A DNA stretch of 50,096 bases from an uncultured Clostridia bacterium (GTDB lineage: Bacteria > Bacillota > Clostridia > Oscillospirales > Oscillospiraceae), in NCBI GenBank assembly GCA_946061515.1, contig CAMGRL010000013.1, positions 1-50,096 on the forward strand, in the 5' to 3' direction. The notes under the pieces were generated by a model. It worked only from the letters and a program-made list of their open reading frames with translations, was not told the origin of the DNA and searched no databases. The position numbers and the translations under genes are program-made. Positions 42,601 through 48,939 of this stretch are shown here, in pieces (the stretch's first letter is position 1; every line of letters begins with the position of its first letter).

Positions 42601-43030
42601 AATAGCATACAGCGAGCTTCAGGACGCCTATGACGCGGGGCAGGTAAGCGCATCAAAAGCCGAAACCATGCTGCAAAAGTACGGCGGAAAGAGTGAAGAC
42701 GAAGCGGCGGACACTCTTATCCGATGGGACTTCATTGACGGGAATGAAGAGCTGAAGGGGATCAGCACGGCCGGAGCAAAGGACTACACCGAATACTGCG
42801 AAAATACCGGAATGAGCAAAAATACCTATTACGAGGCATGGAAGGCCATGAACCAGTTTGAGACCGACAAGGATGAAAACGGAGATCCCATCAGAAACAG
42901 CAGGAAGGACAAGGTTCTTGCGTATATTGCAGGCCTGCCGATCAGCACAGAGCAGAAAGACGCCCTTTACCGCGTGAACGGATGGAGCGAGAGCAACCTG
43001 AAATACGCGCCCTGGCACCAGCAGGGATAA
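33671..43030 (+). CDS. Giant polyvalent virion protein (3119 residues)
   Basis: The largest gene here. In order: two IDWEKI-GGRT motifs at residues ~2 and 29; helical regions; a hydrophobic Gly/Ala stretch around 440-480. Next, a metallopeptidase-like motif AHELTHF with H1025, E1026, H1029 and a later acidic site (VADGCEMML). Then an AT-rich MuF-C/PBECR-like domain at ~1175-1378, long coiled coils at ~1510-1570 and ~1800-1900, large-polyvalent-protein helical domains, a membrane-like helix near 2632, and tandem YGGK..DEA repeats near 2940-3020. Polyvalent proteins of phages are injected with DNA and carry several effector domains. Three 24-codon copies of a dispersed repeat are translated in frame (near residues 911, 1478 and 2144). 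The gene has GGAGGAAG before its ATG. Confidence 0.86.
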   Translation: MIDWEKIKQQGGRTAAGSAGSSAQSYAGIDWEKIRQHGGRTKNAAVDSQRDFDNAVQAYEKVYSYMEKNKGYVDDWYGRQYDKELAGYERLLNGYQTGLGSEMLSPLREALGEQKSFSSQFDNAEKYNYWLEGYNRWQTQQSSGISGKQWATDAQSAYDNASDSLSQLEEQYKTLSAESILGSQVWEGGTYMGEDEERKAWYDNELGKLQAQIDGAKQTQLEAQRELEYASQYRYSDYTDREDFKAKSAEGLSAYEADSINSKAATVKKITNPWFTNLAYGNSPGGQMVMAIDMLRADTTYKEPTDQWTEEQKAIYGYLYATDREEADRYGTQLNNYYNAEGKKEEIQGVENWAKKNFGTGTLATLGSIASAPLHGAEYLADLMEYSARGTITEKPYMGIYDYSSTATGAVAENLNQKYGTLDEGLAIIGGKGLGDAYQLGTSIIQSTVSALTFGKLGTLAVYFGTAAKSGLENALDRGASPEQALLSGFAQGCAEVIFEEFSIDHLIKMGKGTLKTTILNILKQGGIEASEEALTSIANIISDSLIMEDKSDLNAAIYSYMMDGMSYEEAQKKAYMEQIESVAFDALGGFVSGVGSGSMASAGNKAMSYISPYNGDSQQLVGLAKDSENADLQALGKKMSDRVENGKSLSNAQANKLMREISKADVQTITQAAEEQLKALGETGNIELKAAAIAKTAAGEKLTRAEKKALDQSRYGQRLLNELNPENILSGEYRSGWAEKLNTKMINAPFYSLEKLMGTTSADKESTGEGIKVENKEAPVQTSSGKGTLSGIDAEGRAVINTGDGEAHLELEEANLPEDVRALVEALIPLGKSADAAFKAYDGSMDVQEYAAAWDAAENLFAANGAYRSALDESILTRGLNPVQREIAYDYGRRTYEAKKAELEKGREKTTPQLHEVERATARVAPTALTRGATELGKGSVSYEGGTVDGESYKAVDRKKLTERQKTQAAVAEAMAEATGLDFVLFEGDARGKQGIYVPGGTIYLNINAGAAISKNLMVQAMAHELTHFIQEKAESEYQELKDYVVEQLLLSGGGKLETLVLNKQKEWSGLSYGEALDEVVADGCEMMLKSSKAVQQIAGENRSLAERIGQWIKEFVRRLKKAFKGVEARHEEARILMRHAEDLQKMWDRALVQAVHSRDAQGSKTAATEGGSVKYSIRDEFSNEIDNWDGKSKKVFNVGTTSEALKSIGVKDRGITWYGGKIAKIMKEHSGMTKEVIKQVPQILEHPVVVLASQNNDSRLVIFGTVNDSEGIPVTAILELQPTTKGGQVLDLNIIASAYGKDNNIKGFVERSGLVYLDVNKNRTQNWLQSVGLQLPSDATDLGSIGRVSYPDGKVKIESVPYKQYIQNRTKNDKAHFSLWDEGVSDRELLLDAATEENASEAVLAYARKYKAYEGLLRREERLRARLEAARAAEQGRTGSDVPSGTPATTNAQDDRYTSSGPAGHLPLEGKASQETTPQSPAAERATARVAPTALTRGAMSGETSQEATQGRPFNETAESIEEKLKKCREDIARAEERLARLEAGAELRRQADKAREKWFNRNMAEAVKTNRQIREENAELKRYVESYRRQMQRTKPGEERARAEDISRLARALLKEYGSELDSSYLAGRLQKLGDYIVSNNAGEGISYQELRRAARSIAKDIAENSIVKVDDSRELRKEIRDYLKDTRLKISDELKGDIPDFETFRRSNLGTLRLSKDGRSIDSVYQEMGVMFGEGLFPQDILAHSDMIQQILDTLDSLRPRQEPAYSRYEIQEVTNLMGEEIIDSLLSGDVQQVETAADRMEARIAEAKMRAYNERQRLREEQRKSREQLREEKRHGQQMLREEQKRSRERLREEQELHREIVREKLNELRSRMEERQEIRQKRVNIDRLANRLTRLLTENSAKNHIPEAMKADIANFLLSVDNLSPRAGEKAREKYLANMTALQKIVADQRSTVESGDGEGNFPMLDLPEFIRDDLEILIYDVQRAVQEDREWNVSKLGLADLERLERILTVLSTSVSNAVEDIAMAGDYRINELSRETVDYLKEIGDLKSEGKIRRFFREYLSWDNTVPVFAFKRFGPGGERIFKGIVRGWSSFAMNAKQVLDFTAQAYTAEYARKAENTVYEFQLYKRLVGEDSGETTPQSPAAERATARVAPTALTRGATTGESSQYNSKGDGAPLHSENRETVRMSKAQVMGLYCLMKRQQAQGHILGAGIRVSDFSDSKKKTVHQAENYLVSIEDFANIVKVLSEEDMKVADALMEYMNTVGSDWGNEVSMKRFGIRAFTEENYYPIRTDDRSRDSRTPEGDRGGLYRLLNMSFTKNTVRNANNAVVIDSIFDVFANHMADMAKYNALSLPIIDAMKWFNFRETSSKSESGQFTTDNVKKSLERVYGKQAEKYFITFMQDLNGSKEGGRGESALKRVVSNYKVAAVAANLRVALQQPTSIMRAALQLNGKYIVKGAGMKGGIDKARKYSGLAVWKDMGYYDVNINRGLREKIKHTETTADKLREKSMILAEQGDKLTWGVLWNACELETKEKTGLSGEELMQATAERFDEVILTTQVMDSTISRSQNMRSTSLAMSELTGFMSEPTLTYNTILDAYTDFMLEKRRNTGKAWEKTRGKIGRTFAVYILTSALTAAAAAIADACRDDDEYETWVEKWLEHFWENFKDNSNPLKLVPVVSQLYEVLVEGESQGSMLFEPMERLRSAYDVAKETVGLFAGWIDEPTEVTYFGKMTGWGKVYKLIQAAGTLSGIPAGSAAREVVALWNNTFGSWLNLKLKTYDPGPEGEIKDAFLAGYLTEEEAEALLWDKALAKSREDAAQTVYKWSLDGAGVYDAAVAAARAGDSEGYAAAIAELKENSYAERDAQSEIRSAVKDWYQGTEDEKKSIDKQGAIKRLVSFAGMSQKDAEALVQQWTAKVATGIDYDRIDEAFINREISASRAESLLQTYGGKTADEAKEKVLEWQCERDTGIAYSELQDAYDAGQVSASKAETMLQKYGGKSEDEAADTLIRWDFIDGNEELKGISTAGAKDYTEYCENTGMSKNTYYEAWKAMNQFETDKDENGDPIRNSRKDKVLAYIAGLPISTEQKDALYRVNGWSESNLKYAPWHQQG
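36401..36472 (+). repeat. In-frame 72-bp repeat in the giant gene, copy 1
   Basis: 24 codons, in the frame giving ERATARVAPTALTRGA, flanked by KTTPQLHEV on the left where the usual CGCCTGCGGCGG is altered. Same orientation as all other copies. Confidence 0.93.
37195..37805 (+). other. AT-rich domain cassette inside the giant gene
   Basis: Base composition and codon use change sharply: A/T-ending codons dominate, unlike the GC-rich sequence on both sides. It encodes FNVGTTSEALKSIGVKDRGI ... IMKEHSGMTKEVI ... ILEHPVVVLASQN ... VTAILELQP ... LDLNIIASAYGKDN, the pattern of MuF-C/PBECR-type domains from phage toxins. It is bordered by KYSIRDE and AHFSLWDE, similar short motifs. Confidence 0.7.
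38102..38173 (+). repeat. In-frame 72-bp repeat in the giant gene, copy 2
   Basis: 24 codons encoding AERATARVAPTALTRG plus flanks. CTTCGCAGGAG occurs on both sides (near 38091 and 38184). A second repeat motif with GCGGGCC, CTTCCCCTCGAGGGGAAG lies just upstream (38030-38090), also translated. Confidence 0.93.
40100..40171 (+). repeat. In-frame 72-bp repeat in the giant gene, copy 3
   Basis: Identical over most of its length to copy 2, in the same reading frame. Right flank GGGGGAATCTTCGCAG resembles the right flank of copy 2. Confidence 0.93.
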
Positions 43031-43042
43031 GAAAAAGCGGAG

Positions 43043-43172
43043 ACTACCCCTCAGTCGACTGCGGCGGAACGGGCGACCGCAAGGGTCGCCCCTACGGCCC
43101 TGACAAGGGGAGCTGTCGGCGGAGGGACTACCCCTCCGGCCCTGCGGGCCACCTCCCCTGACAAGGGGAGGC
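43043..43172 (+). repeat. Dispersed hairpin repeats after the giant gene
   Basis: One full copy (43043-43113) and one short variant (43127-43172, with GGCCCTGCGGGCC hairpin). The rest of 43031-43363 holds a terminator and a promoter-like box; no gene is seen. Confidence 0.9.
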
Positions 43173-43203
43173 AATGTGCGCCGCCATGAAGTGAACAGGA
43201 GGA

Positions 43204-43230
43204 GCAGACCGGAATTTCCCGGTCTGCTTT
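43204..43230 (+). terminator. Terminator after the giant gene
   Basis: Stem GCAGACCGG / CCGGTCTGC (43204-43212 with 43219-43227) followed by TTTTCGTTTCTTT. Confidence 0.82.
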
Positions 43231-43269
43231 TCGTTTCTTTATGACTGAAAGTTTTTAAAAACAGGCTTC

Positions 43270-43309
43270 GGTTCAATCATAGAGAAAAGGCCAGAGGCTT
43301 TATTATAAT
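43270..43309 (+). promoter_or_regulatory. Candidate activator-dependent late promoter 2
   Basis: GGTTCAATCATAGAGAAA (43270-43287) then TATAAT at 43304-43309, with no -35 consensus. Same box as at 25256. It drives the scaffold-capsid operon. Confidence 0.58.
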
Positions 43310-43363
43310 CAGGACATAAAGGATTCGCCCACCTACGGGCAGTATTTTTCAGGAGGCATCCAC

Positions 43364-44380
43364 ATGCATGACAAGACATGGTTTGAACTGCAGTTTTTCG
43401 CAGGAGAAGGCGCAGCTCCGGCGGGAGACGGCGCAGGGGGAGCCAACACGGGAGTAAATGCTGCCGACCCCGGGCAGGAGGGCACACTGGAAGCGCTGGG
43501 AGTGCCCAGAGAAAAAGCCGAGCGGTACAGAAACCGGAGGCAGAAAGCGGCCCAGACTGCACAGCCCGCAGCGAAAGAAGCTGCTGCTGTACAGAAGGAG
43601 GAAGCTGCACAGGAAACTGGTACTGAGCCGGAAAAGAAGCGGGCCAGCTTTGAGGAGCTGATGGCCGACCCGGATTACAACAAGGCCGCGCAGAAGATGG
43701 TGAACGACCGTCTCAAGCAGTTTGCGGCCAGCGAGGGGAAGGCCAAAAGCACACTGGAGGCGCTGAGCCCGGCACTGCGGACCATCGCGGGAAAGTACGG
43801 CATGGACGCCAGCGACCTGAGCAAATTTGACTTTGAGGCCTTTAACCAGAAGGTAAGTCAGGATGACAGCTACGTTGAATCGGTGATGAATCAGTACGGC
43901 GTGGACGGCGAAGCAGCCCGGAAAATCGCCGGGTATGAAGAGCTGCTTGCCGAAAGACAGCGGGCCCAGAAGGAGAGCCTTGAGCAGAAGGCCCTGCGGG
44001 AACACTTTGAAAAGCTGACAAGTCAGGCCGAGGAGCTGAAAAAAGTCTTTCCCAATTTTGATTTGGGGACGGAGCTGAAAAATCCTGTTTTCCTGCGTTG
44101 GACCTCAAAAGATTTCGGCATGAGCGTCAAGGACGCTTATTACGCCCTGCATCGGGAGGATATCCAGAAGGCGGAGGCCGCCGCACTTGCCCAGAAGATG
44201 CAGGAGGCCATGGCAAACAACGTTATGGCCGGACAGGCAAGGCCTGCGGAGCGGGGAGGAAGCCAGGCGGCCAGCGTATCCAATATGCCGCCGGCCAGAA
44301 TGACACCCCAGCAGAGAGCGGAGCTGAAAAAACAGATCCAGATCGCCGATGCAAACGGAGAGAGAATATACCCCAAATAA
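43364..44380 (+). CDS. Scaffolding protein
   Basis: A 338-residue, Glu/Ala-rich helical protein directly upstream of the major capsid gene, with AGGAGGCAT before its ATG. The N-terminus MHDKTWFELQFFAGEG carries the Prp cleavage motif LQFFA at residues 9-13. The C-terminus MTPQQRAELKKQIQIADANGERI is basic and amphipathic, as scaffold C-termini that bind capsid protein often are. It would direct prohead assembly and be cleaved on maturation. Confidence 0.85.
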   Translation: MHDKTWFELQFFAGEGAAPAGDGAGGANTGVNAADPGQEGTLEALGVPREKAERYRNRRQKAAQTAQPAAKEAAAVQKEEAAQETGTEPEKKRASFEELMADPDYNKAAQKMVNDRLKQFAASEGKAKSTLEALSPALRTIAGKYGMDASDLSKFDFEAFNQKVSQDDSYVESVMNQYGVDGEAARKIAGYEELLAERQRAQKESLEQKALREHFEKLTSQAEELKKVFPNFDLGTELKNPVFLRWTSKDFGMSVKDAYYALHREDIQKAEAAALAQKMQEAMANNVMAGQARPAERGGSQAASVSNMPPARMTPQQRAELKKQIQIADANGERIYPK

Positions 44381-44384
44381 AACA

Positions 44385-44405
44385 CGGAGCAACAAAGATT
44401 GCTCC
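44385..44405 (+). other. RNA hairpin between scaffold and capsid genes
   Basis: GGAGCAA-CAAAGA-TTGCTCC without a T-tract. It could protect or process the capsid mRNA and so adjust expression. Confidence 0.55.
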
Positions 44406-44426
44406 GAAAGACAAAGGAGCAAAAAA

Positions 44427-45545
44427 ATGATCAAAACACTTGAGAGCATTACCATTGTTGTGGGCTTGCAGTTCTTTGCAACCGCAGGCGACGTGGTGAA
44501 CGCCACCACCGGCTATGTCAACAGCGGCACCGGCGCGGTGGAGGAGTTCAGCGGCAACAACACCCTGTCCCCCGCACTGAAGGATTTTTATGACACCGAG
44601 CTTCTGGAGAACGCCAGAGTTGAGCTGATCTACGCGCAGTTCGGCAAAAAGCAGCCCCTGCCCAAGAACCACAAGGGCAGCGTAGAGTGGCGCAAGTGGA
44701 ACACCTTTGCCGTGGCCGGGAAGCTGCAGGAGGGCGTTATCCCCTCTGGCCAGAAGTTCGGCCAGACCAAGCTCACCGGCAGCATTGACCAGTACGGTAC
44801 ATACACCGCGATCAGCGATAAGCTGGAGCTGCGGGCCTATGACAACATCATCCTCGGCTGCACAGAGGAGATGGGCGCTTCTGCCGCGGAAACCCAGGAA
44901 AAGCTGATCCGTGATGCGCTGCTTGTGGGCACCAATGTGCTTTACTGCGACAACATCAACAAGGATACCGGAGCATTCATCAGTACGCCTACAAGCTGCG
45001 CAGCTATGGGTGCAGGCGGCGGCACTTCCGGCGCGGACGGCTGGAGCCTGCTGACCCCCAGCATGATCAACAAGGCTGTGACGATTATGAAGAAAAACCG
45101 GGTGCCGCGCATCAACGGCCGCTACTATGCTGTAGTCCATCCTTCTGTGGCCCATGACCTGAGAGAGTGCGACGGATGGCTTGAGGCCCATAAGTACGCG
45201 GCAGCTGAGGAGCTGTTCAACGGCGAGATCGGCGAGCTGCACGGCGTGCGCTTCATCGAAAATGTATTCGCACCTGTCCTTGGCGGCAACACTTACAAGA
45301 ACAAGTCCGGCGGCTGCACCTATGCCACTTACTTCTTCGGCAAGGACGCATTCGGCATCATCGACCCGGAGGGCGGCGCCCTGGAGATGATCGTGAAGGA
45401 CAAGAGCCAGATCGGCGGACCGCTGAACCAGTTCAGCACCATCGGCTATAAGTTCGAGACCAACGGCGCCACCATCCTGTACCAGGAGAGACTGCTCCGC
45501 GTGATGAGCAGCAGCAGCTTTTCTGCTACTGACACTGTAAACTGA
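44427..45545 (+). CDS. N4-gp56 family major capsid protein
   Basis: A 372-residue protein from ATG 44427 (AAAGGAGC upstream). It matches the N4-gp56 family: TTGYVNSGTGAVEEFSGNNTLSPALKDFYDTELLENARVELIYAQFG, WRKWNTFAVA, YTAISDKLELRAYDN, and GIIDPEGGALEMIVKD near the C-terminus. The N-terminal LQFFAT (residues 14-19) would be the Prp cleavage site, so mature capsid would begin near residue 19. An HK97-fold shell protein. Confidence 0.92.
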   Translation: MIKTLESITIVVGLQFFATAGDVVNATTGYVNSGTGAVEEFSGNNTLSPALKDFYDTELLENARVELIYAQFGKKQPLPKNHKGSVEWRKWNTFAVAGKLQEGVIPSGQKFGQTKLTGSIDQYGTYTAISDKLELRAYDNIILGCTEEMGASAAETQEKLIRDALLVGTNVLYCDNINKDTGAFISTPTSCAAMGAGGGTSGADGWSLLTPSMINKAVTIMKKNRVPRINGRYYAVVHPSVAHDLRECDGWLEAHKYAAAEELFNGEIGELHGVRFIENVFAPVLGGNTYKNKSGGCTYATYFFGKDAFGIIDPEGGALEMIVKDKSQIGGPLNQFSTIGYKFETNGATILYQERLLRVMSSSSFSATDTVN

Positions 45546-45548
45546 AAG

Positions 45549-45568
45549 GCAGGGGGATTTCCCCCTGC
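45549..45568 (+). other. RNA hairpin after the capsid gene
   Basis: GCAGGGGG-ATT-CCCCCTGC with no T-tract. Another stable intercistronic hairpin next to the most expressed gene; likely attenuates or stabilises. Confidence 0.58.
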
Positions 45569-45583
45569 TGCTGAGAAAGGACA

Positions 45584-45919
45584 ATGAAAATGGCTAAAAA
45601 TGACGCGAAAACAGAAAATCAGGCCGAGATCATAGAGAATCAGGCTGAAAACAACGAATCTGCTGCACCGGAGGCGCAGGCAGAAAACAATATCACCGTC
45701 CCGGAGGAGGAGCGCGTTGAAGTCCGCATCCCTCGCGGGTCTGAGCACGGCGACCCCAATGTTTTTGTCGGCATCAACGGCACAAACTACATTCTTCCCA
45801 GAGGGAAGACCAGCAAGGTGCCCAGATTCGTGAAGGATGAACTGGACCGCTCGGACGAAGCGGCGGCGATCATGGACGACAACAAGAACACCATGATCAA
45901 CATCGAAGAGAACAAGTGA
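45584..45919 (+). CDS. Head-associated protein
   Basis: A 111-residue protein with AGAAAGGACA before the ATG; a second ATG follows at 45590. The N-terminal 45 residues are acidic, Asn/Gln/Glu-rich and disordered. The C-terminal part (VEVRIPRGSEHGDPNVFVGINGTNYILPRGKTSKVPRFVKDELDRSDEA) is a small domain common after capsid genes of clostridial phages. Possibly a decoration or head-completion protein. Confidence 0.7.
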   Translation: MKMAKNDAKTENQAEIIENQAENNESAAPEAQAENNITVPEEERVEVRIPRGSEHGDPNVFVGINGTNYILPRGKTSKVPRFVKDELDRSDEAAAIMDDNKNTMINIEENK

Positions 45920-45979
45920 GAAAATCGGCGGGAGATGCGCAGGCAGGCTCCCGCCGTCGAATACCGGGAGGTGAAGAAA

Positions 45980-46348
45980 TTGAGAATATTTGATCTCATA
46001 AGCCAAGTTGACGATTTGGAGCCGAACCAGTACAGCCTTGAGCAGAAGATGAAGTGGCTATCTTTGCTGGACGGACAGATTTTCGAGGAAATCATCAAGA
46101 CCCACGAAGAGCCTGTCCGGGAAAGTTTTTCGGCCTACACCAACTTAGATGAAGAACTGCTGGTGTCTTATCCCTACGGAGAAGAGCTCTACTGCTGGTA
46201 CCTGCAGGCCATGATCGCGGCTGAAAACGCCGAAAGCGATAAGTACGACCAGATGATGGGCATGTATAACAGTGTCTTCACACAATTTACCAACTGGTAC
46301 AACCGGACGCACCGGCCGAAAAAAGCGAAGACAAGATTTTTGTTTTAA
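45980..46348 (+). CDS. Head-tail connector-like protein
   Basis: A 122-residue protein; I chose TTG 45980, which follows GGGAGGTGA, over the upstream ATG that has no site. Helical sequence (LISQVDDLEPNQYSLEQKMKWLSLLDGQI ... LLVSYPYGEELYCWYLQAMIAAENAESDKYDQMMGMYNSVFTQFTNWYNRTH) is typical of adaptor proteins that dock below the portal. Confidence 0.78.
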   Translation: MRIFDLISQVDDLEPNQYSLEQKMKWLSLLDGQIFEEIIKTHEEPVRESFSAYTNLDEELLVSYPYGEELYCWYLQAMIAAENAESDKYDQMMGMYNSVFTQFTNWYNRTHRPKKAKTRFLF

Positions 46349-46360
46349 GGAGGTGAGCAC

Positions 46361-48112
46361 ATGCTTGCTCTGCCGAAATTGCCTGTTCGGGTCACCTCAC
46401 GGCATGTGACAGACATTTTCCGTGGCTATAACCACAACATCAAAATCAGGGACGGAGAGTTTTTTGAGGAAACAAATCTCTGCTCTGACGATTACCCCAT
46501 GCTTGCAAACCGGGGAAAGCGCGGAACAGTGAAAACGCTCAGCGCACCCGGAGGCCTTCTGGAGAAAGACGCGCTTGCCTATGTAGACAGCGGGACGCTC
46601 TGGTATAACGGGCTGGAGACCGGTTTGACGGGCCTGAGCGAAGGAGAAAAGCAGATGGTAAGCATGGGCGCCTATCTCTGCATTTTCCCGGACAAGGTGT
46701 ATTTCAACACTGCGGATTTCAACGACTTCGGAAGTATGGAGGCCAGCTATACCTCCCAGGGAGAGATCAGCTACGCATTGTGCCGGCAGGACGGAACTCC
46801 CTATGAAAAGGTCTGCACAGGGATTACGGAGCCTGAGGAGAGCTTTGACCTGTGGATAGACACCAGCGGGGACAAGGCTGCCGCCATGCAGTGGAGCGCC
46901 AGCATGGGCGGATGGGTCGAGCTCAGCACGATATATACCAAAATCACGTTCAGTTCCCAGGGGCAAATCGGATCAGCCTTCGCTGAGTATGACGGCGTGG
47001 AGATATCCGGCGCACAGTTTGACGATGCCAACGGCAGCAAGATCCTTTACGCCGTAGGTGGAGAGGAAAACAGCGTCTCAGATTACATTGTCATTGTCGG
47101 TCTGCTTGAGGAAAACATCACGCAGACCGAGGGCAGCATCAGCATTAAGCGGGAGCTGCCGCAGATGGATTATATCTGCGAATGTCAGAACCGGCTCTGG
47201 GGCTGTTACTACGGCGTAAGAGACGGAAAAACGCTTAACGAGATCTACTGCTGCGCTCTGGGAGACTTCAAAAACTGGAGCCAGTTCATGGGGCTGAGTA
47301 CGGATTCCTGGACGGCCTCCGTGGGCTCCGACGGGCAGTGGACCGGCGCGGTAAATTATCTTGGCTACCCCACCTTCTTCAAGGAGAACAGGGTGCACCG
47401 CGTTACCGTTTCTTCTTCCGGCGCCCATCAGATCGATGAGACGGTGTGCCGGGGCGTCCAGAAGGGAAGCCATAAAAGCCTTAAGGTCGTCAACGAGACG
47501 CTGTACTACAAAAGCCGCACAGATATCTGTGCCTGGCAGGGCGGATTCCCTGATGGTGTGAGCTACGCGCTGGGCAGCACGAAATATTATCAGGCCGTGG
47601 CCGGCAGCTTCGGTGAGAAATATTACATCTCCATGAAGGATGAAAGCGACAGCTGGCATTTGTTCGTCTACGATATCAGCAGGGGAATATGGCACAGAGA
47701 AGACAATCTTCATGTGCTGTGCTTCGCCGCCGTGGACGATGAACTCTACTGCATTGACGCCGACAGCAGCGATCTGCTGGCCCTAAACGGGACCACAGGA
47801 CAGCTGGAAGATGAAGTACAGTGGGAGGCCGTCAGCGGGATCCTTTACTATGAGTACACAAACAAAAAGTATGTGTCCAGGTATAACTTCCGGGTCAGGA
47901 TGGATGAGAACACAAGGCTGCGGATTTATATTCGCTATGACAGCGAGGGACTTTGGGAGAAATGCGGCGAAATCTTTGAACACGGTACCGGAACGGTGAC
48001 TGTCCCTATCAGGCCGAGACGCTGCGACCATCTGCAGATCAAGCTCCAAGGAACAGGAAATATTCGCATCTTTTCTCTTGCAAGAATACTGGAGGTGGGC
48101 AGCGATAAGTAA
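46361..48112 (+). CDS. Tail hub/stabilisation-like protein
   Basis: A 583-residue beta-rich protein with AAGGAGGTGAGC before the ATG. It contains repeated blade-like segments (ALAYVDSGTLWYNG, DYICECQNRLWGCYYGVRDGK, FFKENRVHRVTVSSSG, LYYKSRTDICAWQGGFPDG, HLFVYDISRGIWHRED), consistent with a beta-propeller as in P22 gp10-type tail hubs. It likely closes the head after DNA packaging. Confidence 0.78.
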   Translation: MLALPKLPVRVTSRHVTDIFRGYNHNIKIRDGEFFEETNLCSDDYPMLANRGKRGTVKTLSAPGGLLEKDALAYVDSGTLWYNGLETGLTGLSEGEKQMVSMGAYLCIFPDKVYFNTADFNDFGSMEASYTSQGEISYALCRQDGTPYEKVCTGITEPEESFDLWIDTSGDKAAAMQWSASMGGWVELSTIYTKITFSSQGQIGSAFAEYDGVEISGAQFDDANGSKILYAVGGEENSVSDYIVIVGLLEENITQTEGSISIKRELPQMDYICECQNRLWGCYYGVRDGKTLNEIYCCALGDFKNWSQFMGLSTDSWTASVGSDGQWTGAVNYLGYPTFFKENRVHRVTVSSSGAHQIDETVCRGVQKGSHKSLKVVNETLYYKSRTDICAWQGGFPDGVSYALGSTKYYQAVAGSFGEKYYISMKDESDSWHLFVYDISRGIWHREDNLHVLCFAAVDDELYCIDADSSDLLALNGTTGQLEDEVQWEAVSGILYYEYTNKKYVSRYNFRVRMDENTRLRIYIRYDSEGLWEKCGEIFEHGTGTVTVPIRPRRCDHLQIKLQGTGNIRIFSLARILEVGSDK

Positions 48113-48113
48113 T

Positions 48114-48923
48114 TTGTACGAACAGCCGCCTATGCTACGGGGAAGCACAGAGCAGCAGGTAAAGCAGATCCGGGATTATCTGGTCCGCATGGCCAGAAGT
48201 CTCAGCGCCGCGGAAAATAGTCCGGCGGCGAGTGCGTCTCAAAACGGCCGTACCCGGGCCGGGGAGACAAGTTCCGGAAGTCAGGTAGACCAGGCGACCG
48301 CCGAGACGATACGGGCGACGGCAGCAAGGCTGAAAGCCATGATCGTCAAAACGGCGGAAGATCTGGGAACCCAGATATCCGGAGAGGTAAACGGCGTATA
48401 TGCCCACATGGACAGCGTAGAAAGCAGCTTGTCCAGCATCTACCTGGCGCGCTCCGATTTCGGTGAATACGCCGAGACTGTACAGAGCACCATCGAGCAG
48501 ACTGCCAAGCGAACCGTAGAAAGCTATGATTTTCAGGCGCAGATCGATGCGGTAAATGCGCAGTACGGAGATATGGACAGCTATGTGACGGCAATCCGGG
48601 GAGAGATCCGCCGGGGAATCATCACCGACCCGGATACGGGAGAGGAGCAGATGGGCATAGCCATATCCGAAAATCTGAGCTTCACGGGAGCGACCAGGAC
48701 AGAAAATGGCCAGGTCTATTATGAACTCAGCCCGGGACAAACCCTGGGCCTTTACACCGCAAAGGGCTGGCAATTCTGGATCAACGGCTCCAAAAAAGGC
48801 TGGTTTGATTCTGCGGATGGGATGCTGCACACCGCAAATATGGTCGTAGAGAACGAACTGCAGTTAGGTGACAGCTGGCAACAGAGCACAGTCGGCGGAT
48901 TTGGTGTTCGGTATATCGGTTAG
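48114..48923 (+). CDS. Tail/baseplate structural protein
   Basis: About 270 residues. The start is uncertain: GGAGGTG (48091-48097) is best spaced to an ATA codon at 48105, while TTG 48114 is the nearest usual start. The helical N-terminus ([24 protein letters not shown]) is followed by an Ala-rich coiled coil and a beta-rich C-terminal segment ([44 protein letters not shown]), as in clostridial phage tail spike/minor structural proteins. Confidence 0.72.
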   Translation: MYEQPPMLRGSTEQQVKQIRDYLVRMARSLSAAENSPAASASQNGRTRAGETSSGSQVDQATAETIRATAARLKAMIVKTAEDLGTQISGEVNGVYAHMDSVESSLSSIYLARSDFGEYAETVQSTIEQTAKRTVESYDFQAQIDAVNAQYGDMDSYVTAIRGEIRRGIITDPDTGEEQMGIAISENLSFTGATRTENGQVYYELSPGQTLGLYTAKGWQFWINGSKKGWFDSADGMLHTANMVVENELQLGDSWQQSTVGGFGVRYIG

Positions 48924-48939
48924 TCAGGAGGTTTGCAGG

